A stretch of 64,000 nucleotides of DNA from Enterocloster clostridioformis (GCF_020297485.1 NZ_JAIWZC010000001.1:992001-1056000); one strand, 5' to 3'; counted from the first letter of the stretch, positions 37,280 to 46,728 are shown. A program made the numbers and translations. Notes: a model not told the origin generated them from the letters alone.

Positions 37280-37320
37280 CTGCCATCTCCAGCCGGATTG
37301 CTACTGCCATCTCCAGCCGG
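37280..37320. repeat. 17-base tandem direct repeat at a gene junction
   Basis: CTGCCATCTCCAGCCGG occurs at 37280-37296 and 37304-37320, a 24-base period. The second copy holds the last codons of the rRNA methyltransferase; its TAG stop lies exactly at the edge. The first copy lies in the 5' region of the pseudouridine synthase gene. The copies probably arose by tandem duplication. Confidence 0.7.
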
Positions 37321-38785
37321 GATAGTACTTATTCTTCAGGCTCATTCCCGTACCTTTGGCCCAGCCAAGAGGAAATCCCTCCATGGCTGCCAGACACCAT
37401 CCCCTGACCGGCCCCTCGTCTACTTCCAGGGAAATAGTCTCTCCCTTCAGGTAGCGGAGAACCCGGCTGTCACCGGCAGGGAAGCTGACTGTATTTGGAA
37501 ATTGCCCGGCTTTCATGGACATGGCCAGGGCCTGGGACGGCTCAAACCGTCCCTTTTTAAGCTCGCCCAAAAGCAGTCCCGTGCGCAGAAATCTCAGGGG
37601 CAGGTTCCATGCAAGTCCCTCCGGCAGATAGTAGACGTTGTCCTGGTGTATGACAATCCTCCCATAGTCCCATTCCACGCCGCTCTGCCCTAAAAATACA
37701 TCCAGCTCCTTTTCCTTCTCCACGGCCCGGGCCCGCTTCCTGACTGTTCCGGGGTCTATGGGCGGCAGTATCCCCTTGTCCGTGGACCGGAAAATCCCCT
37801 TGTCCGCAGTTCCTCTCACCCCGCCGTGCTCAGTCCGGGCCTCCCCATCATCCCCGCCCTTTTTTCGCATCAGGGCCAGAAAATGCCCTTCTCCTCTTAG
37901 GCGGTGCGGAAAGAGCCGCATGCAGCCGGAAAGCCCGAATCCGCCGCAGGCTCCCGGCACTTTATCCAGGCCCAGACAGCATAATTCCATCTGGGGAAAT
38001 TCCTCCAGTATATAGGAGACGTTCCCCTCATCCTCCTCCACGGAAAACGTACAGGTGGAATACATCATATATCCCCCCGGTTTAAGCATGGCTGCCGCCT
38101 GGGACAGTATCTGCCGCTGGACGGGCACATAGTATTCCGGCCCCTTTTCCTTCCAATCCTTCACCATATCCTCATCGCGGCGGAACATACCTTCCCCGGA
38201 ACAGGGGGCATCCACCAGTATCTTATCAAAGTATTCCGGCCACACGCAGGCCAGCTTTTCAGGCGCTTCACTGGTGACGCAGATATTGGCCGCGCCGGCC
38301 AGCTCCAAGTTTTTGAGAAGGGCCCTGGCCCTGGAATAGCTGATGTCGTTGGACACAAGCATTCCGCGGCCTTTAAGCTTTGAAGCCAGCTCCGTGCTCT
38401 TGCCTCCCGGGGCAGCGCAAAGGTCCAGCACCCTGTCTCCGGGAACCACGGGCAGCATGGCTGCCGGAGTCATGGCGCTGGGTTCCTGGAGGTAATAGAG
38501 TCCCGCGTAATAAGCCGGATGCTTGGAGGGCCTTAAGGCCTCTCCCTCCAGCGACCCGTCGTAATAAAAACCATTGTCAGTCCACGGCACCGGCTCCAGG
38601 TCCCACGGCACCAGCTTTGCCAGATCCCGCGGATCTATCTTCCATGTGTTCACCCTGAGACCTGGCTTCCACTCCTCTTTGAAGCTTTTAAGGTACTGCC
38701 CGTATTCCTCCCCCAGAAGCTTCTGCATTTTCAGCAGAAAGTCCTCCGGAAGCCGTCTCACATCCGTCATATCATCCGTCCTCAT
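37301..38785 (-). CDS. RsmF/RsmB-type rRNA m5C methyltransferase
   Basis: A 494-residue SAM-dependent cytosine-C5 methyltransferase (NOL1/NOP2/Sun). It has LCAAPGGKST (SAM binding), DAPCSGEGMFR (with the Cys of motif IV) and STCTFSVEEDE (second Cys, motif VI). The C-terminal RNA-binding part includes a PUA-like/RsmF domain. An internal near-repeat, DKGIFRSTDKGILPP, lies in a linker near residue 330. The gene is longer than E. coli RsmB core and resembles YebU/RsmF. It starts the leftward run of rRNA modification genes here. Confidence 0.88.
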   Translation of the reverse strand: MRTDDMTDVRRLPEDFLLKMQKLLGEEYGQYLKSFKEEWKPGLRVNTWKIDPRDLAKLVPWDLEPVPWTDNGFYYDGSLEGEALRPSKHPAYYAGLYYLQEPSAMTPAAMLPVVPGDRVLDLCAAPGGKSTELASKLKGRGMLVSNDISYSRARALLKNLELAGAANICVTSEAPEKLACVWPEYFDKILVDAPCSGEGMFRRDEDMVKDWKEKGPEYYVPVQRQILSQAAAMLKPGGYMMYSTCTFSVEEDEGNVSYILEEFPQMELCCLGLDKVPGACGGFGLSGCMRLFPHRLRGEGHFLALMRKKGGDDGEARTEHGGVRGTADKGIFRSTDKGILPPIDPGTVRKRARAVEKEKELDVFLGQSGVEWDYGRIVIHQDNVYYLPEGLAWNLPLRFLRTGLLLGELKKGRFEPSQALAMSMKAGQFPNTVSFPAGDSRVLRYLKGETISLEVDEGPVRGWCLAAMEGFPLGWAKGTGMSLKNKYYPGWRWQ

Positions 38786-38828
38786 TTCTTTATGACAGTA
38801 CAGGACCGAACTGCCACAATCGTTTTTA

Positions 38829-39489
38829 TCATATCACATCCGCCGTGATTGTGCCACCACAGGTTTCTTCCCGGGAAATCCTGGAGATTTTATAAAAGTA
38901 ATAAGGCACAATGGGGATCAGGGCCGCCAGCCAGGCCGCAGGATCCGCCAGGCACACTCCCATATATCCGAGGCTTCCTGCCACAACCGCCACAATGGCT
39001 GCCCTGGCAACCAGTTCAAACATGCCTCCTGAAATACGTACTGGCCGCATCCATTACCTCTGTCTCCGATGCATCAATAAATATGCGAATCAGCATGTCT
39101 CCGAATAAATGGATCACCAGAATCATCACAGCGCTCCAGACCAGAATCATGATCTGGATGGACTTGACTCCCTGATGGACCCGGTCCATGCGGCCCGCGC
39201 CCCGGTTCTGCCCCACATAGGTCGCTGCCGCAGCCCCGAAGGCCACAAAAACAGTGGACACAATGTTTTGAATCTTACCCGCTGCCGAGAAACCGGCAAT
39301 GTACACGGACCCAAAGGCATTGACGGCCCCCTGTACGATGATAGTGCCTATGGCTGTTATGGAAAACTGAAGGCCCATGGGAATCCCGATGGACAGCAGC
39401 CAGTCCATTGTAGGCAGCCGTCGCAAAAAGCCCTGCGTAAATGACTGCCATATAGCCGGCTGTGTCATGTATGATTCCATCCGGTGCAT
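38829..39489 (-). pseudogene. MATE-family efflux transporter relic
   Basis: Two frames give the middle and C-terminal parts of a MATE transporter. The first (39489-39016) carries SIGIPMGLQFSITAIGTII and four spans; the second (39050-38829) carries GGMFELVARAAIVAVV and the last spans. They overlap in different frames near 39016-39050, and about 25 residues of the usual sequence between them are absent, so a deletion and frameshift separate them. The N-terminal half (~220 residues) is missing. It cannot form a transporter. Confidence 0.75.
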
Positions 39490-39645
39490 TATATTCTACC
39501 TTTCCAAAAATAGCAGGCATCATTATAATACAAAATCATGGAATATTCCAGTTGTTTTTTATCCGCTTAATGGTATACTGGAAAAATCAGACTTGGATGG
39601 ACATTTGCAAGGCATTTTTACATGATTGGCAGGGAGGCACTCTAT

Positions 39646-40929
39646 ATGAATGGAAAGAAACTTCGCTACGGATTGGTGTTTTTTGTTTTGACCACACTTA
39701 TATATATGCTCATGGAGCTTCGTTACGGCCTTCCCATCCGGGCGCTGCGCCCAAAGCATTATGCCGCCGCCGCTGTACTCGCCGTATACTCCTGCCTGAT
39801 TCACAGCAGGCGGGCCGGGGCTTCCTCCGGTTATGCAAGGGAGCTGTTCTTAGGATACCAGAATAAGCCCGGACGCATTGTATATATGGACTATCTGAGG
39901 GTACTGGCTGCCCTTCTGGTCATCCTCGTTCATGTATTGGAACCGGCTTACGCCCTGCTCCCTCCCCATACCTTTACCAGAAATGTGATGGCGGCCTCGG
40001 CTGGTCTTGGCTTAAGCTGCAACCTGCTGTTCATGATGCTCAGCGGGGCGCTTCTGCTGGGAGGAAAGGAGGAATCCGTCCTTGAATTTTATTCCAGGCG
40101 CTTTGTCAGAGTGCTGATACCCTGTTTTGCCTATTACCTGTTTTACTTCTTTTATGTGGAAGGCATTTCCGCCCTTAGTCCCGGAAACTGGGGAAGCCTG
40201 ATTCAAAGCTTCCTGTCCAATGACAGCGGCCAGACCCCCCATTTCTGGCTGGTGTATATAATTCTGATGTTTTACGTTGCAGCCCCCTTTTTCCGAATCA
40301 TGTTAAAACACATGACAGAACCCATTCTGGAGGCGCTGACCGCAGTTATTATTATCCTGCATTTCATCTACACCTATGGCCCCCTGGTTCGTGTAGAGTT
40401 TGCGGCCTCAGCCTTCCTGGCATCATGGGATTCCATTTTCCTGCTGGGATATTACTGCACCACCCAGTCTGCCATGAAACATTACCGGCTGTTCATGACA
40501 GCAGGCCTGCTGTCAGGGCTGGCAATAGCGGCTGCCATCATGGCCTCGGAGAGCCTGGGCCCATTGGTTTACAACAACGCGCCTCCCCAGATGCTCTTTA
40601 CCTGCGCCGTGTTTCTCTTCTTCCGAAAGCATGGGGACTCTCTGTTTGCAAGGATTCCCACCCTGCTTTCCGCCATAGGCAGGTACAGCTTCTCCATTCT
40701 CCTGGTTCACTGGCTGGTGCTGCACCGGATCGTGGATGACGTGTTTGGCATTAATGGATTGTCCTTTGGGATTGCAGGCGGCATACCGGCATCCTTTCTG
40801 CTTACCCTGATCATCAGCCTGGCCCTCGCCTTCCTGTACGACAATACGGTAGTCCTGTGTATGGACAGGGCCTGTGAGATTCTTTTTGGTGCTTTGGGGC
40901 GTGTGAGGAAGCGGCCCCCTAATATGTAA
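39646..40929 (+). CDS. Acyltransferase family 3 membrane protein
   Basis: A 427-residue protein with ten or more membrane spans. The acyltransferase 3 hallmark is near residue 90: MDYLRVLAALLVILVHV, with the catalytic His. Such OafA/YrhL-like enzymes add acetyl or other acyl groups to surface polysaccharides or lipids. I choose the ATG at 39646 with GGGAGG 8 bases upstream; an ATG at 39622 has none. An N-terminal pair of spans precedes the domain, an unusual but seen extension. It ends 11 bases into the converging M23 peptidase gene. Confidence 0.82.
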   Translation: MNGKKLRYGLVFFVLTTLIYMLMELRYGLPIRALRPKHYAAAAVLAVYSCLIHSRRAGASSGYARELFLGYQNKPGRIVYMDYLRVLAALLVILVHVLEPAYALLPPHTFTRNVMAASAGLGLSCNLLFMMLSGALLLGGKEESVLEFYSRRFVRVLIPCFAYYLFYFFYVEGISALSPGNWGSLIQSFLSNDSGQTPHFWLVYIILMFYVAAPFFRIMLKHMTEPILEALTAVIIILHFIYTYGPLVRVEFAASAFLASWDSIFLLGYYCTTQSAMKHYRLFMTAGLLSGLAIAAAIMASESLGPLVYNNAPPQMLFTCAVFLFFRKHGDSLFARIPTLLSAIGRYSFSILLVHWLVLHRIVDDVFGINGLSFGIAGGIPASFLLTLIISLALAFLYDNTVVLCMDRACEILFGALGRVRKRPPNM

Positions 40930-41830
40930 ACACCAACCGTCTCTTTTCCAGCCACTTGAGAATCCAGTAAGGATTCACGCTCATCTCCTCATTGTGGTCC
41001 GTCTTAATATAGATTCCCACATGGAGATGTACATCAAAATTCCCTCTGGTCCCCTCTGTCTTTCCGTATCCTGTATCCCCCATATATCCGATGAGTTCCC
41101 CGGCCTTAACCCTGTCCCCCTCCTTCAAATCCCCGGCATAGCTATAGAGATGCGCATAGTACAGATAGGCTCCCCCGGGAGCCCGCACGCCTATGCGCCA
41201 TCCCCCCATCTCCAGCCATCCGATTTTTTCGATGACTCCGTCCGTCATGCTGACAACAGGATAATATCCGGGCGGCATTTTTGCTCCCATGATATCGCAG
41301 CCTTCATGGCGGCGTTTTGGACTGTTTTGCCGGCCGCTGTCTTCCTGGCCGTTGTCCGTTTGACCTCCGCCCTCCTGGCCGCTTTCTGCCTGACCATCTC
41401 CCCGTCCGCCGCCATCACCGCCGCCGCTTACATACCCCCGCCCATCCATCCAGCCGTCCTCAAAAACCACCTCCGGCGTGTCCTTATTCCGGCTTTTGGG
41501 TATTGGAAAATACTTTAAATCCCCCAGGACGGTCTCATATGCGTGTTTCAGCTTTCTGTAATCCGCTGGCCTGGCAGCAGCCAGCAGCCTGTTGTTATAT
41601 CTGGTGTCCTTGAGACCTGTAAGGTCATAATCGTGTTCCACCATCAGGGTAGTGACCATATCCGTATCCAGGCTGTCAAGCCCTGCCACGGCATCCCCCA
41701 GACGCATGGCCCTGAAATCATTACTCTCCCAGGAATACGGCCCCAGCTGGTAATAATCCGGATTCGTAATCAGATAATTGGTAATGGAACACTGGAATAC
41801 CGCCAACAGCAAAATAAGAATCAAAGGCAT
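40919..41830 (-). CDS. M23-family peptidoglycan peptidase, membrane-anchored
   Basis: A 303-residue LytM-type zinc peptidase. The N-terminus has a membrane span or uncleaved signal (PLILILLLAVF). The middle has a Gly/Asp/Gln-rich linker of about 45 residues (around 135-180). The catalytic domain follows, with HEGCD (His and Asp zinc ligands), a conserved His in YYAHLYSY, and VHLHVG (HxH). These are intact, so it should cleave peptide cross-bridges. No partner gene is adjacent, and it converges with the acyltransferase gene. Confidence 0.88.
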   Translation of the reverse strand: MPLILILLLAVFQCSITNYLITNPDYYQLGPYSWESNDFRAMRLGDAVAGLDSLDTDMVTTLMVEHDYDLTGLKDTRYNNRLLAAARPADYRKLKHAYETVLGDLKYFPIPKSRNKDTPEVVFEDGWMDGRGYVSGGGDGGGRGDGQAESGQEGGGQTDNGQEDSGRQNSPKRRHEGCDIMGAKMPPGYYPVVSMTDGVIEKIGWLEMGGWRIGVRAPGGAYLYYAHLYSYAGDLKEGDRVKAGELIGYMGDTGYGKTEGTRGNFDVHLHVGIYIKTDHNEEMSVNPYWILKWLEKRRLVFTY

Positions 41831-41882
41831 AGCCCGCCACCCTTTACAATATATTTGTATAAACCATTGTATTCAGGTGCGT

Positions 41883-42857
41883 ATGAAAAAATCCATAGGA
41901 GGCATTCTGTCTGTCCTCTGTCTGCTCATGCTGCTGTTCAACCCCGGACTTGCACTGGAAGGTGCCAGGCAGGGTCTTGTACTTTGGGGAAATGTAGTTC
42001 TTCCAACCCTCCTTCCCTTCATGATATGCTCCGGCGTCATCGTGGCCATGGATGCCATCCGCATCCTCACAGGCCCTTTTAAACCCATCCTCTCAGGTAT
42101 CCTGTCCCTGTCAGATCAGGGCAGCTTCTGCCTCATGAGCGGGCTTTTATGCGGTTATCCCATGGGCGCCAAGACCACCAGCGACTTTTTGGACCAGGGA
42201 AGGCTCTCTGCCCGGGAGGGCAAATACCTGCTGGCCATCAGCAATCATCCCAGTCCCATGTTTGTGCTGGGATATGTAATGGCCCAGATTGCCCTGATTC
42301 CCTCCATGATGCCTCCCTGCCCGCTGATGGCTGTCCTGGCGGCCCTGTATCTGCCCATACTTCCCATCTCCATGTTAGCGAGATACTGCTATCATTACAA
42401 AAGACAGCCCCTTGAGGAAACATACCCGGTAACAGCACAGTCCGAACCGGGGACAACGGCCTGCTCAGAACCGGAGACGACAGCCTGCTTTTCCTTTGAC
42501 ACCCACATGATGAGCTGCTTTGAGACCATGGTGAAAATAGGAGGCTATATTATGCTGTTCTCCATCCTGGCCCTGTATCTGACCGTGTTTCCCTTTCAGA
42601 TGCCTCCCCTGCTCCGCCCGGCCCTGCTGGGAAGTGTGGAAATCACCACCGGCATCCAGATTATCGCATCCTCTGTGCCCGGAAAGATGGGAGCCCTCCT
42701 TATCATTGGTTCCGCTGCCTTCGGCGGATTCTCCGGCATATTTCAGACAAAAAGCGTATTAAAAAATGCCGGATTGTCCATCCGGCATTATATGCTGTGG
42801 AAAATTCTCCACAGCGCGCTGTCCTGTCTCATATTTTATGTATCCCTGTACCGGTAA
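41883..42857 (+). CDS. YlbJ-like sporulation gate-domain membrane protein
   Basis: A 324-residue protein with eight or more membrane spans, of the nucleoside-recognition (Gate) family. YlbJ of Bacillus is a sporulation membrane protein. Motifs: LLCGYPMGAKTTSDF, ISNHPSPMFVLGYVM and FGGFSGIFQTKSVL, each typical. The middle (about 180-205) has a polar Glu/Thr loop. I start at the ATG at 41883, though its ribosome site is weak. The frame overlaps the start of the M23 gene region on the other strand only upstream of this ATG. Its substrate is unknown. Confidence 0.75.
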   Translation: MKKSIGGILSVLCLLMLLFNPGLALEGARQGLVLWGNVVLPTLLPFMICSGVIVAMDAIRILTGPFKPILSGILSLSDQGSFCLMSGLLCGYPMGAKTTSDFLDQGRLSAREGKYLLAISNHPSPMFVLGYVMAQIALIPSMMPPCPLMAVLAALYLPILPISMLARYCYHYKRQPLEETYPVTAQSEPGTTACSEPETTACFSFDTHMMSCFETMVKIGGYIMLFSILALYLTVFPFQMPPLLRPALLGSVEITTGIQIIASSVPGKMGALLIIGSAAFGGFSGIFQTKSVLKNAGLSIRHYMLWKILHSALSCLIFYVSLYR

Positions 42858-42858
42858 C

Positions 42859-43497
42859 CTACGCCTTCTGCTGGCCGTCATCCATCTCCTGAGAAGCCTG
42901 GCCCTCGCCCTCCTCCGGCCTCACAATGCCGCCTGACAGTTCGTTCCGGTTGGAGGAAACAATGTCATAGCTGGACTGCATGGAAGTCATGAAGGCGTCG
43001 AAACGTCCCTTTGCACCTTCCATGGTATGGTTGATGATGGTCTGGAGGCTGCGCAGCATGTCGTCCGTATACTGGATGGAACTCTGGCGGATTCCATTGG
43101 CATCGTTCACGGCGGAGTCCACGATGGCCTGGGCCTGTATGCTGGCCTGCTCCACCACTTCATTGGCATGGGCATATGCGCGCTGCATAATTTCATGCTC
43201 ATTAATCATCTCCGAAGTCTGTTCGCTGGCCTGGGCTACCATGGAATCAGCCTGCTTCTTGGCATCATCCAGCATGGCGTCTGCCTGGGCCTGGGCTTCA
43301 TTTAAAATGGTCTCCTGCTGACTGATGATTTTCTGATATTTCTTGATTTCATCCGGTATCCTGAGTCGCAGCTCTACCAGCAACTCCTCCAGCTCTTCCT
43401 TATTAACAATAATCTTGCTGTTGGATAATGCCTGGAATTTACAACTGTCTATATATTCCTCGATTTCACTGATTAACTGCTCTATCCTACTCATCAT
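42859..43497 (-). CDS. Coiled-coil protein, conserved near coaD
   Basis: A 212-residue soluble protein made almost entirely of long helices: heptad-rich Gln/Glu/Ala segments from residue 55 to 175 ([18 protein letters not shown] and similar). It resembles proteins annotated as ATP synthase subunit B-like or H-like in Clostridia, but has no membrane span and is probably unrelated in function. The first codon overlaps the coaD stop (ATGA), so it is co-translated with coaD. No function is assigned. Confidence 0.65.
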   Translation of the reverse strand: MMSRIEQLISEIEEYIDSCKFQALSNSKIIVNKEELEELLVELRLRIPDEIKKYQKIISQQETILNEAQAQADAMLDDAKKQADSMVAQASEQTSEMINEHEIMQRAYAHANEVVEQASIQAQAIVDSAVNDANGIRQSSIQYTDDMLRSLQTIINHTMEGAKGRFDAFMTSMQSSYDIVSSNRNELSGGIVRPEEGEGQASQEMDDGQQKA

Positions 43498-43988
43498 GTC
43501 AACCGTCTCCTCTCCTCCAGCTTCTCTCTTACCCTGGCTGCAATGACCGGATGGAGGAACTCACTGATATCCCCCTCGTACTCCGCAATCTCTTTCACGA
43601 TGCTGGAACTCAAATATGAATATTTTAAATTAGTAGTCAAAAATATAGTATCAATCTCCGGCGCAATGACCCTGTTGGTCTGCGCCATCTGAAGCTCGTA
43701 TTCAAAATCCGTAATGGCCCGCAGTCCCCTGACTACGATATCCGCATGGCTCCCGCGCACAAAGTCAATGAGCAGACCTTCAAAAGACTGAATCTCCACA
43801 TTTGGCAGGGACGCAGTCACTTCCTTTAACATATTAACACGTTCCTGGGCAGAAAACAACGGGCATTTTGCCTTATTGTTAAGAACCCCGATGATTAATT
43901 TATCCACCATCTTTGCTGTGCGCTCTATGATGTCATAATGGCCTAATGTAACTGGGTCAAAGCTTCCCGGATATACTGCTGTCCTCAT
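43494..43988 (-). CDS. coaD: Phosphopantetheine adenylyltransferase
   Basis: A 164-residue enzyme that joins ATP to 4'-phosphopantetheine to give dephospho-CoA. The nucleotidyltransferase signature [12 protein letters not shown] is at the N-terminus, and the [14 protein letters not shown] motif (here [10 protein letters not shown]) follows near residue 127. It is one base apart from rsmD, the usual pairing in Firmicutes. Confidence 0.95.
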   Translation of the reverse strand: MRTAVYPGSFDPVTLGHYDIIERTAKMVDKLIIGVLNNKAKCPLFSAQERVNMLKEVTASLPNVEIQSFEGLLIDFVRGSHADIVVRGLRAITDFEYELQMAQTNRVIAPEIDTIFLTTNLKYSYLSSSIVKEIAEYEGDISEFLHPVIAARVREKLEERRRLT

Positions 43989-44546
43989 CTACTCTCCTCT
44001 GCCAACGAACACGTGCTTATTGGTCTTGTACTCTTTGCTTTTTATCAAATGCCAGCCGGATTCTTCCAGCCATCCAAAATCAGTTTCCCTGGATGCCTCA
44101 ATTACAATCAGGGTATCCTCCGTAACCATGGGGGAGTGGCTCAGGTAATCCAGAACCAGCCGTTCATACTCGTGATGATAGGGCGGATCCATGAAAACAA
44201 TATCGAACCTGTAATTCCTGCCCTCCAGGCGTTTCAGTCCGGTTATCACATCGCAGCCCATCACCATGGCCCTGCCCTCCAGCTTTGTCCTCGCCAGGTT
44301 CTCGCGGATACACTCCAATGCCCTTGGATTGTTCTCAATCATCACGGCCAAACCGGCTCCCCGGCTCAGCGCTTCAATCCCGATGGCTCCGCTGCCGGAA
44401 AAAAGATCCAGAAACATGCAGTCCGGCAAATCCGGCTGAAGCATATTAAACAGCGTCTCCTTAATTCTATCAGTGGTGGGCCTGGTATCCAGCCCATCCA
44501 GTGTCTTTAAAAGCAGCCTTTTGGCGCTGCCTGCGATTACTCTCAT
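43989..44546 (-). CDS. rsmD: 16S rRNA (guanine-966-N2) methyltransferase
   Basis: A 185-residue SAM-dependent methyltransferase acting on G966 of 16S rRNA. It has RPTTDRIKETLFN, the SAM loop LDLFSGSGAIGIEALSRGA (motif I) and DPPYHHEY (motif IV). It is full length, upstream of coaD and separated from it by no bases. Confidence 0.95.
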   Translation of the reverse strand: MRVIAGSAKRLLLKTLDGLDTRPTTDRIKETLFNMLQPDLPDCMFLDLFSGSGAIGIEALSRGAGLAVMIENNPRALECIRENLARTKLEGRAMVMGCDVITGLKRLEGRNYRFDIVFMDPPYHHEYERLVLDYLSHSPMVTEDTLIVIEASRETDFGWLEESGWHLIKSKEYKTNKHVFVGRGE

Positions 44547-44663
44547 TCATTACTCCCGCTTCCATACGCTGCACATTTACAGCATTTTTCATACCAAACA
44601 AGTATAATATGAAAATTCCAGATATACAAGGGTTTTTTTAGGATTTTTGCAACATTTCCCTCA

Positions 44664-45341
44664 TTATTTGGAAGTGGGAAGTCCCTGGGCAATCCGTCCG
44701 GTAAATTCAGCAATGTTCATGGTCTGCATGTATACCTTGCCGGGACCTGTCAGTTTTGTGAGGAACAGCCCTTCACCCCCGAACAGGATATTCTTCACGC
44801 CTTTCATTGTCTCGATTTCGTAGGATACGCTGGGTTCAAAGGCGAATACATTTCCCGTATCCACCTTAATCACTTCTCCTGGTGCCAGAACCCTCTCCAC
44901 CACATCTCCGTCCACCTCCAGGAATGCCATGCCGCTTCCCTGTATCTGCTGAAGGATGAAGCCTTCTCCGCCAAAGAAGCCGGCCGTAAACTTCTTAGTC
45001 AGTACGGTGTTGATTTCGACCGTTGTCTGTGCGCACAGGAATGCTCCCTTCTGGCAAATCAGGCTGGTCTTTGCCGTATCTATTGCCAATATCTTCCCCG
45101 GCACAGTGGATGCAAACGCAATAACGCTGTCCGGTCTGGACGCCGTATAGGTAGCCATGAACAGGGATTCGCCGGAAAACATCCTTCCCAGTCCCTTCAT
45201 AAGCCCTCCTTTCACATTGGAGTCCAATGTAAAACCGTCGCTCATCCAGGCCATTCCTCCGGACTGCGTATACATAGCTTCTCCCGCCTGCAGCCTAACT
45301 TCAACGGCCGGCAGTATATCTCCCAACATTCTGTAATCCAT
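44664..45341 (-). CDS. AIM24/TIGR00266-family protein
   Basis: A 225-residue beta-rich protein of the AIM24 family. The hallmarks are the Gly-rich start of the fold (MYTQSGGMAWMSDG), CQKGAFLCA and the GEGFILQQIQGSGMAFLEVDG phrase in short form, plus FGGEGLFLTKLTGPG. The function is unknown; some homologues act in mitochondria and some are linked to membrane or stress. The ATG has AAGGAGG upstream. Confidence 0.88.
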   Translation of the reverse strand: MDYRMLGDILPAVEVRLQAGEAMYTQSGGMAWMSDGFTLDSNVKGGLMKGLGRMFSGESLFMATYTASRPDSVIAFASTVPGKILAIDTAKTSLICQKGAFLCAQTTVEINTVLTKKFTAGFFGGEGFILQQIQGSGMAFLEVDGDVVERVLAPGEVIKVDTGNVFAFEPSVSYEIETMKGVKNILFGGEGLFLTKLTGPGKVYMQTMNIAEFTGRIAQGLPTSK

Positions 45342-45409
45342 GTAGTGTTTCCTCCTTAGATAATTTCACTTATGTACCAGTATATCATATGTACAAGCAA
45401 AATCCTTTA

Positions 45410-45426
45410 AAATACTCTTAATATTT
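45410..45426. repeat. 17-base direct repeat, left copy
   Basis: AAATACTCTTAATATTT is identical to 48366-48382, 2.96 kb away. The copies flank the accessory segment with the choline-binding-like protein, YmaF and IS630. It also lies in the last codons of the leftward gene at 45418. Confidence 0.5.
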
Positions 45427-46005
45427 ATGACTGAAAATTCCCGGACACAACAAAAATGCGTCCCCGGCTACATCCGTCTGGTAGCCGGTCAGCATGTAGC
45501 CCTCAGCATCGAATAGGTACCAGCCGCATGTGCCGTCTGTGGCCTCTCGGAGCCAGTACCAGCCATTGGCCGCATAGCTGCCATCCGCAAACTGGCACCA
45601 CCAGCGTTGCCCGTCCGCCGCCAACTGGAAGCCCTGGGTGTATGCTGCCGAGACAGGGGTGTAATCGATGTCGCAGAGCTTCAATGCCTTCTGCCAGAGA
45701 GCCGCCAGGAGGTGGCTCTTTAAAGCATCATTTAGTCGATTAATATCTGTCCAACTTTCCATTTCCCTCTCATCCTCCATAGCCTCAATCCGCCTCTTAA
45801 TGGATTCCTTCGTGTGGTACTGTTCAGTGTTGCCGTACATAGGCGGATATCCGTTCCTCAGAACGGAAGCCAGACTTGCGTCCATCAGCAGCCGCACGAA
45901 GAGGTTCTTCCTATATTCCATACACTCCTTCCGCCAGGTCTCGAATAAGCCGTGGGGTCCTACGGCCTGTACGGTCTTTGCCTGCGCATTGTCCCCATCA
46001 AACAC
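45418..46005 (-). CDS. Protein with C-terminal choline/glucan-binding-like repeats
   Basis: A 195-residue frame. Residues about 130-185 form two aromatic-rich repeats ([20 protein letters not shown] and [18 protein letters not shown]), the pattern of choline- or glucan-binding repeats that hold proteins on the cell wall. The first 120 residues are helical, with some resemblance to TnpV-like transposon proteins; I do not trust that match. There is no signal peptide. The start is GTG at 46005, but the frame continues open upstream to about 46135, so the true N-terminus could be longer. It is probably a fragment of a larger or mobile gene. Confidence 0.45.
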   Translation of the reverse strand: MFDGDNAQAKTVQAVGPHGLFETWRKECMEYRKNLFVRLLMDASLASVLRNGYPPMYGNTEQYHTKESIKRRIEAMEDEREMESWTDINRLNDALKSHLLAALWQKALKLCDIDYTPVSAAYTQGFQLAADGQRWWCQFADGSYAANGWYWLREATDGTCGWYLFDAEGYMLTGYQTDVAGDAFLLCPGIFSHKY

Positions 46006-46154
46006 GATGTCCTTGACGTAGGGAAAGAACTGCTTCCCTGTCCATGCCCGATTCTTTATGAAACCCGGAATATTTTTTGTCTCCTCCCGTTCTTCTTTCC
46101 CCTCAATTGGTCCGCCATGCTCTGTATGGACTCAATTTTGTCATTTCCACCCGT

Positions 46155-46198
46155 TCTTTTGGCTTGTCACACGTTCATCTCTTTTTGCATATGATATA
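46155..46198 (+). promoter_or_regulatory. Candidate mother-cell (sigma-K-like) promoter
   Basis: CATATGATA fits the CATAnnnTA -10 of sigma-K promoters, and an AC-containing -35 lies about 17 bases upstream. It is 30 bases before the YmaF-like ATG. The evidence is the motif only, though the encoded proteins suit spore coat. Confidence 0.3.
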
Positions 46199-46226
46199 TT
46201 ACACTAAAAGAAAGGAGCAAACAAAA

Positions 46227-46562
46227 ATGAATGAAACGAATGCTTGCAGCATGCAGCATGTGCACGAAATCTTGGGAAGCACCCTCATAGCCGAACGCTG
46301 TGATGACCCTCATAATCACCGTTTTGCAACTGTATCCGGTGAGGCAATACCCTATATGGGAAGCCATGTTCACAGGGTAACATTTCTTACTGATTCTTAC
46401 GACGGGCATTTTCACGAATTTAGCGGGACATCTTCTCCTGCTATACCTGTGGGCGATGGAAGGCATATTCACTTTGCGAAGGCCCGCACGACTTTTCAGG
46501 ATGGACATACCCACGAATTCAGAGTGTCCTCTTTGATTAACAATCCTATTGATAGATGTTAA
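46227..46562 (+). CDS. YmaF-family histidine-rich protein
   Basis: A 111-residue protein of the YmaF family, rich in His arranged as HVHE, HNH, HVHR, HFHE, HIHF and HTHE, which suggests metal binding. AAAGGAG lies 9 bases ahead of the ATG at 46227; earlier in-frame ATGs lack one. No signal or membrane span is seen. It is followed 13 bases later by a 50-residue Cys/Pro/Arg-rich peptide gene and a terminator, forming a two-gene unit. YmaF of Bacillus has no known role. A spore-coat or metal role is inferred. Confidence 0.75.
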   Translation: MNETNACSMQHVHEILGSTLIAERCDDPHNHRFATVSGEAIPYMGSHVHRVTFLTDSYDGHFHEFSGTSSPAIPVGDGRHIHFAKARTTFQDGHTHEFRVSSLINNPIDRC

Positions 46563-46575
46563 AGGAGGTAACCCA

Positions 46576-46728
46576 ATGCGTGATAATTTTGAACAATTTA
46601 TTCAATGCCAACGCCGTAGACCTAGTTGCCCACCTTGTCCCCCCTGTCCTCCATGCCGCCGTGACCACGATAGGCGTGATGACTACAGGGACAGACGTGA
46701 CCGCAACATCTTTTGGCCCTGGAGATAA
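46576..46728 (+). CDS. 50-residue Cys/Pro/Arg/Asp-rich peptide
   Basis: A short gene: AAAGGAGGTAACCC immediately precedes the ATG, one of the best ribosome sites in the window. The product has a CPPCPPCPPC run in its first half (residues 18-27), then a basic/acidic RRD/DRRD tail and ends FWPWR. Such low-complexity Cys-Pro arrays occur in small spore-coat or metal-binding peptides. It lies 13 bases after the YmaF-like gene and before a perfect terminator. Unknown family. Confidence 0.6.
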   Translation: MRDNFEQFIQCQRRRPSCPPCPPCPPCRRDHDRRDDYRDRRDRNIFWPWR

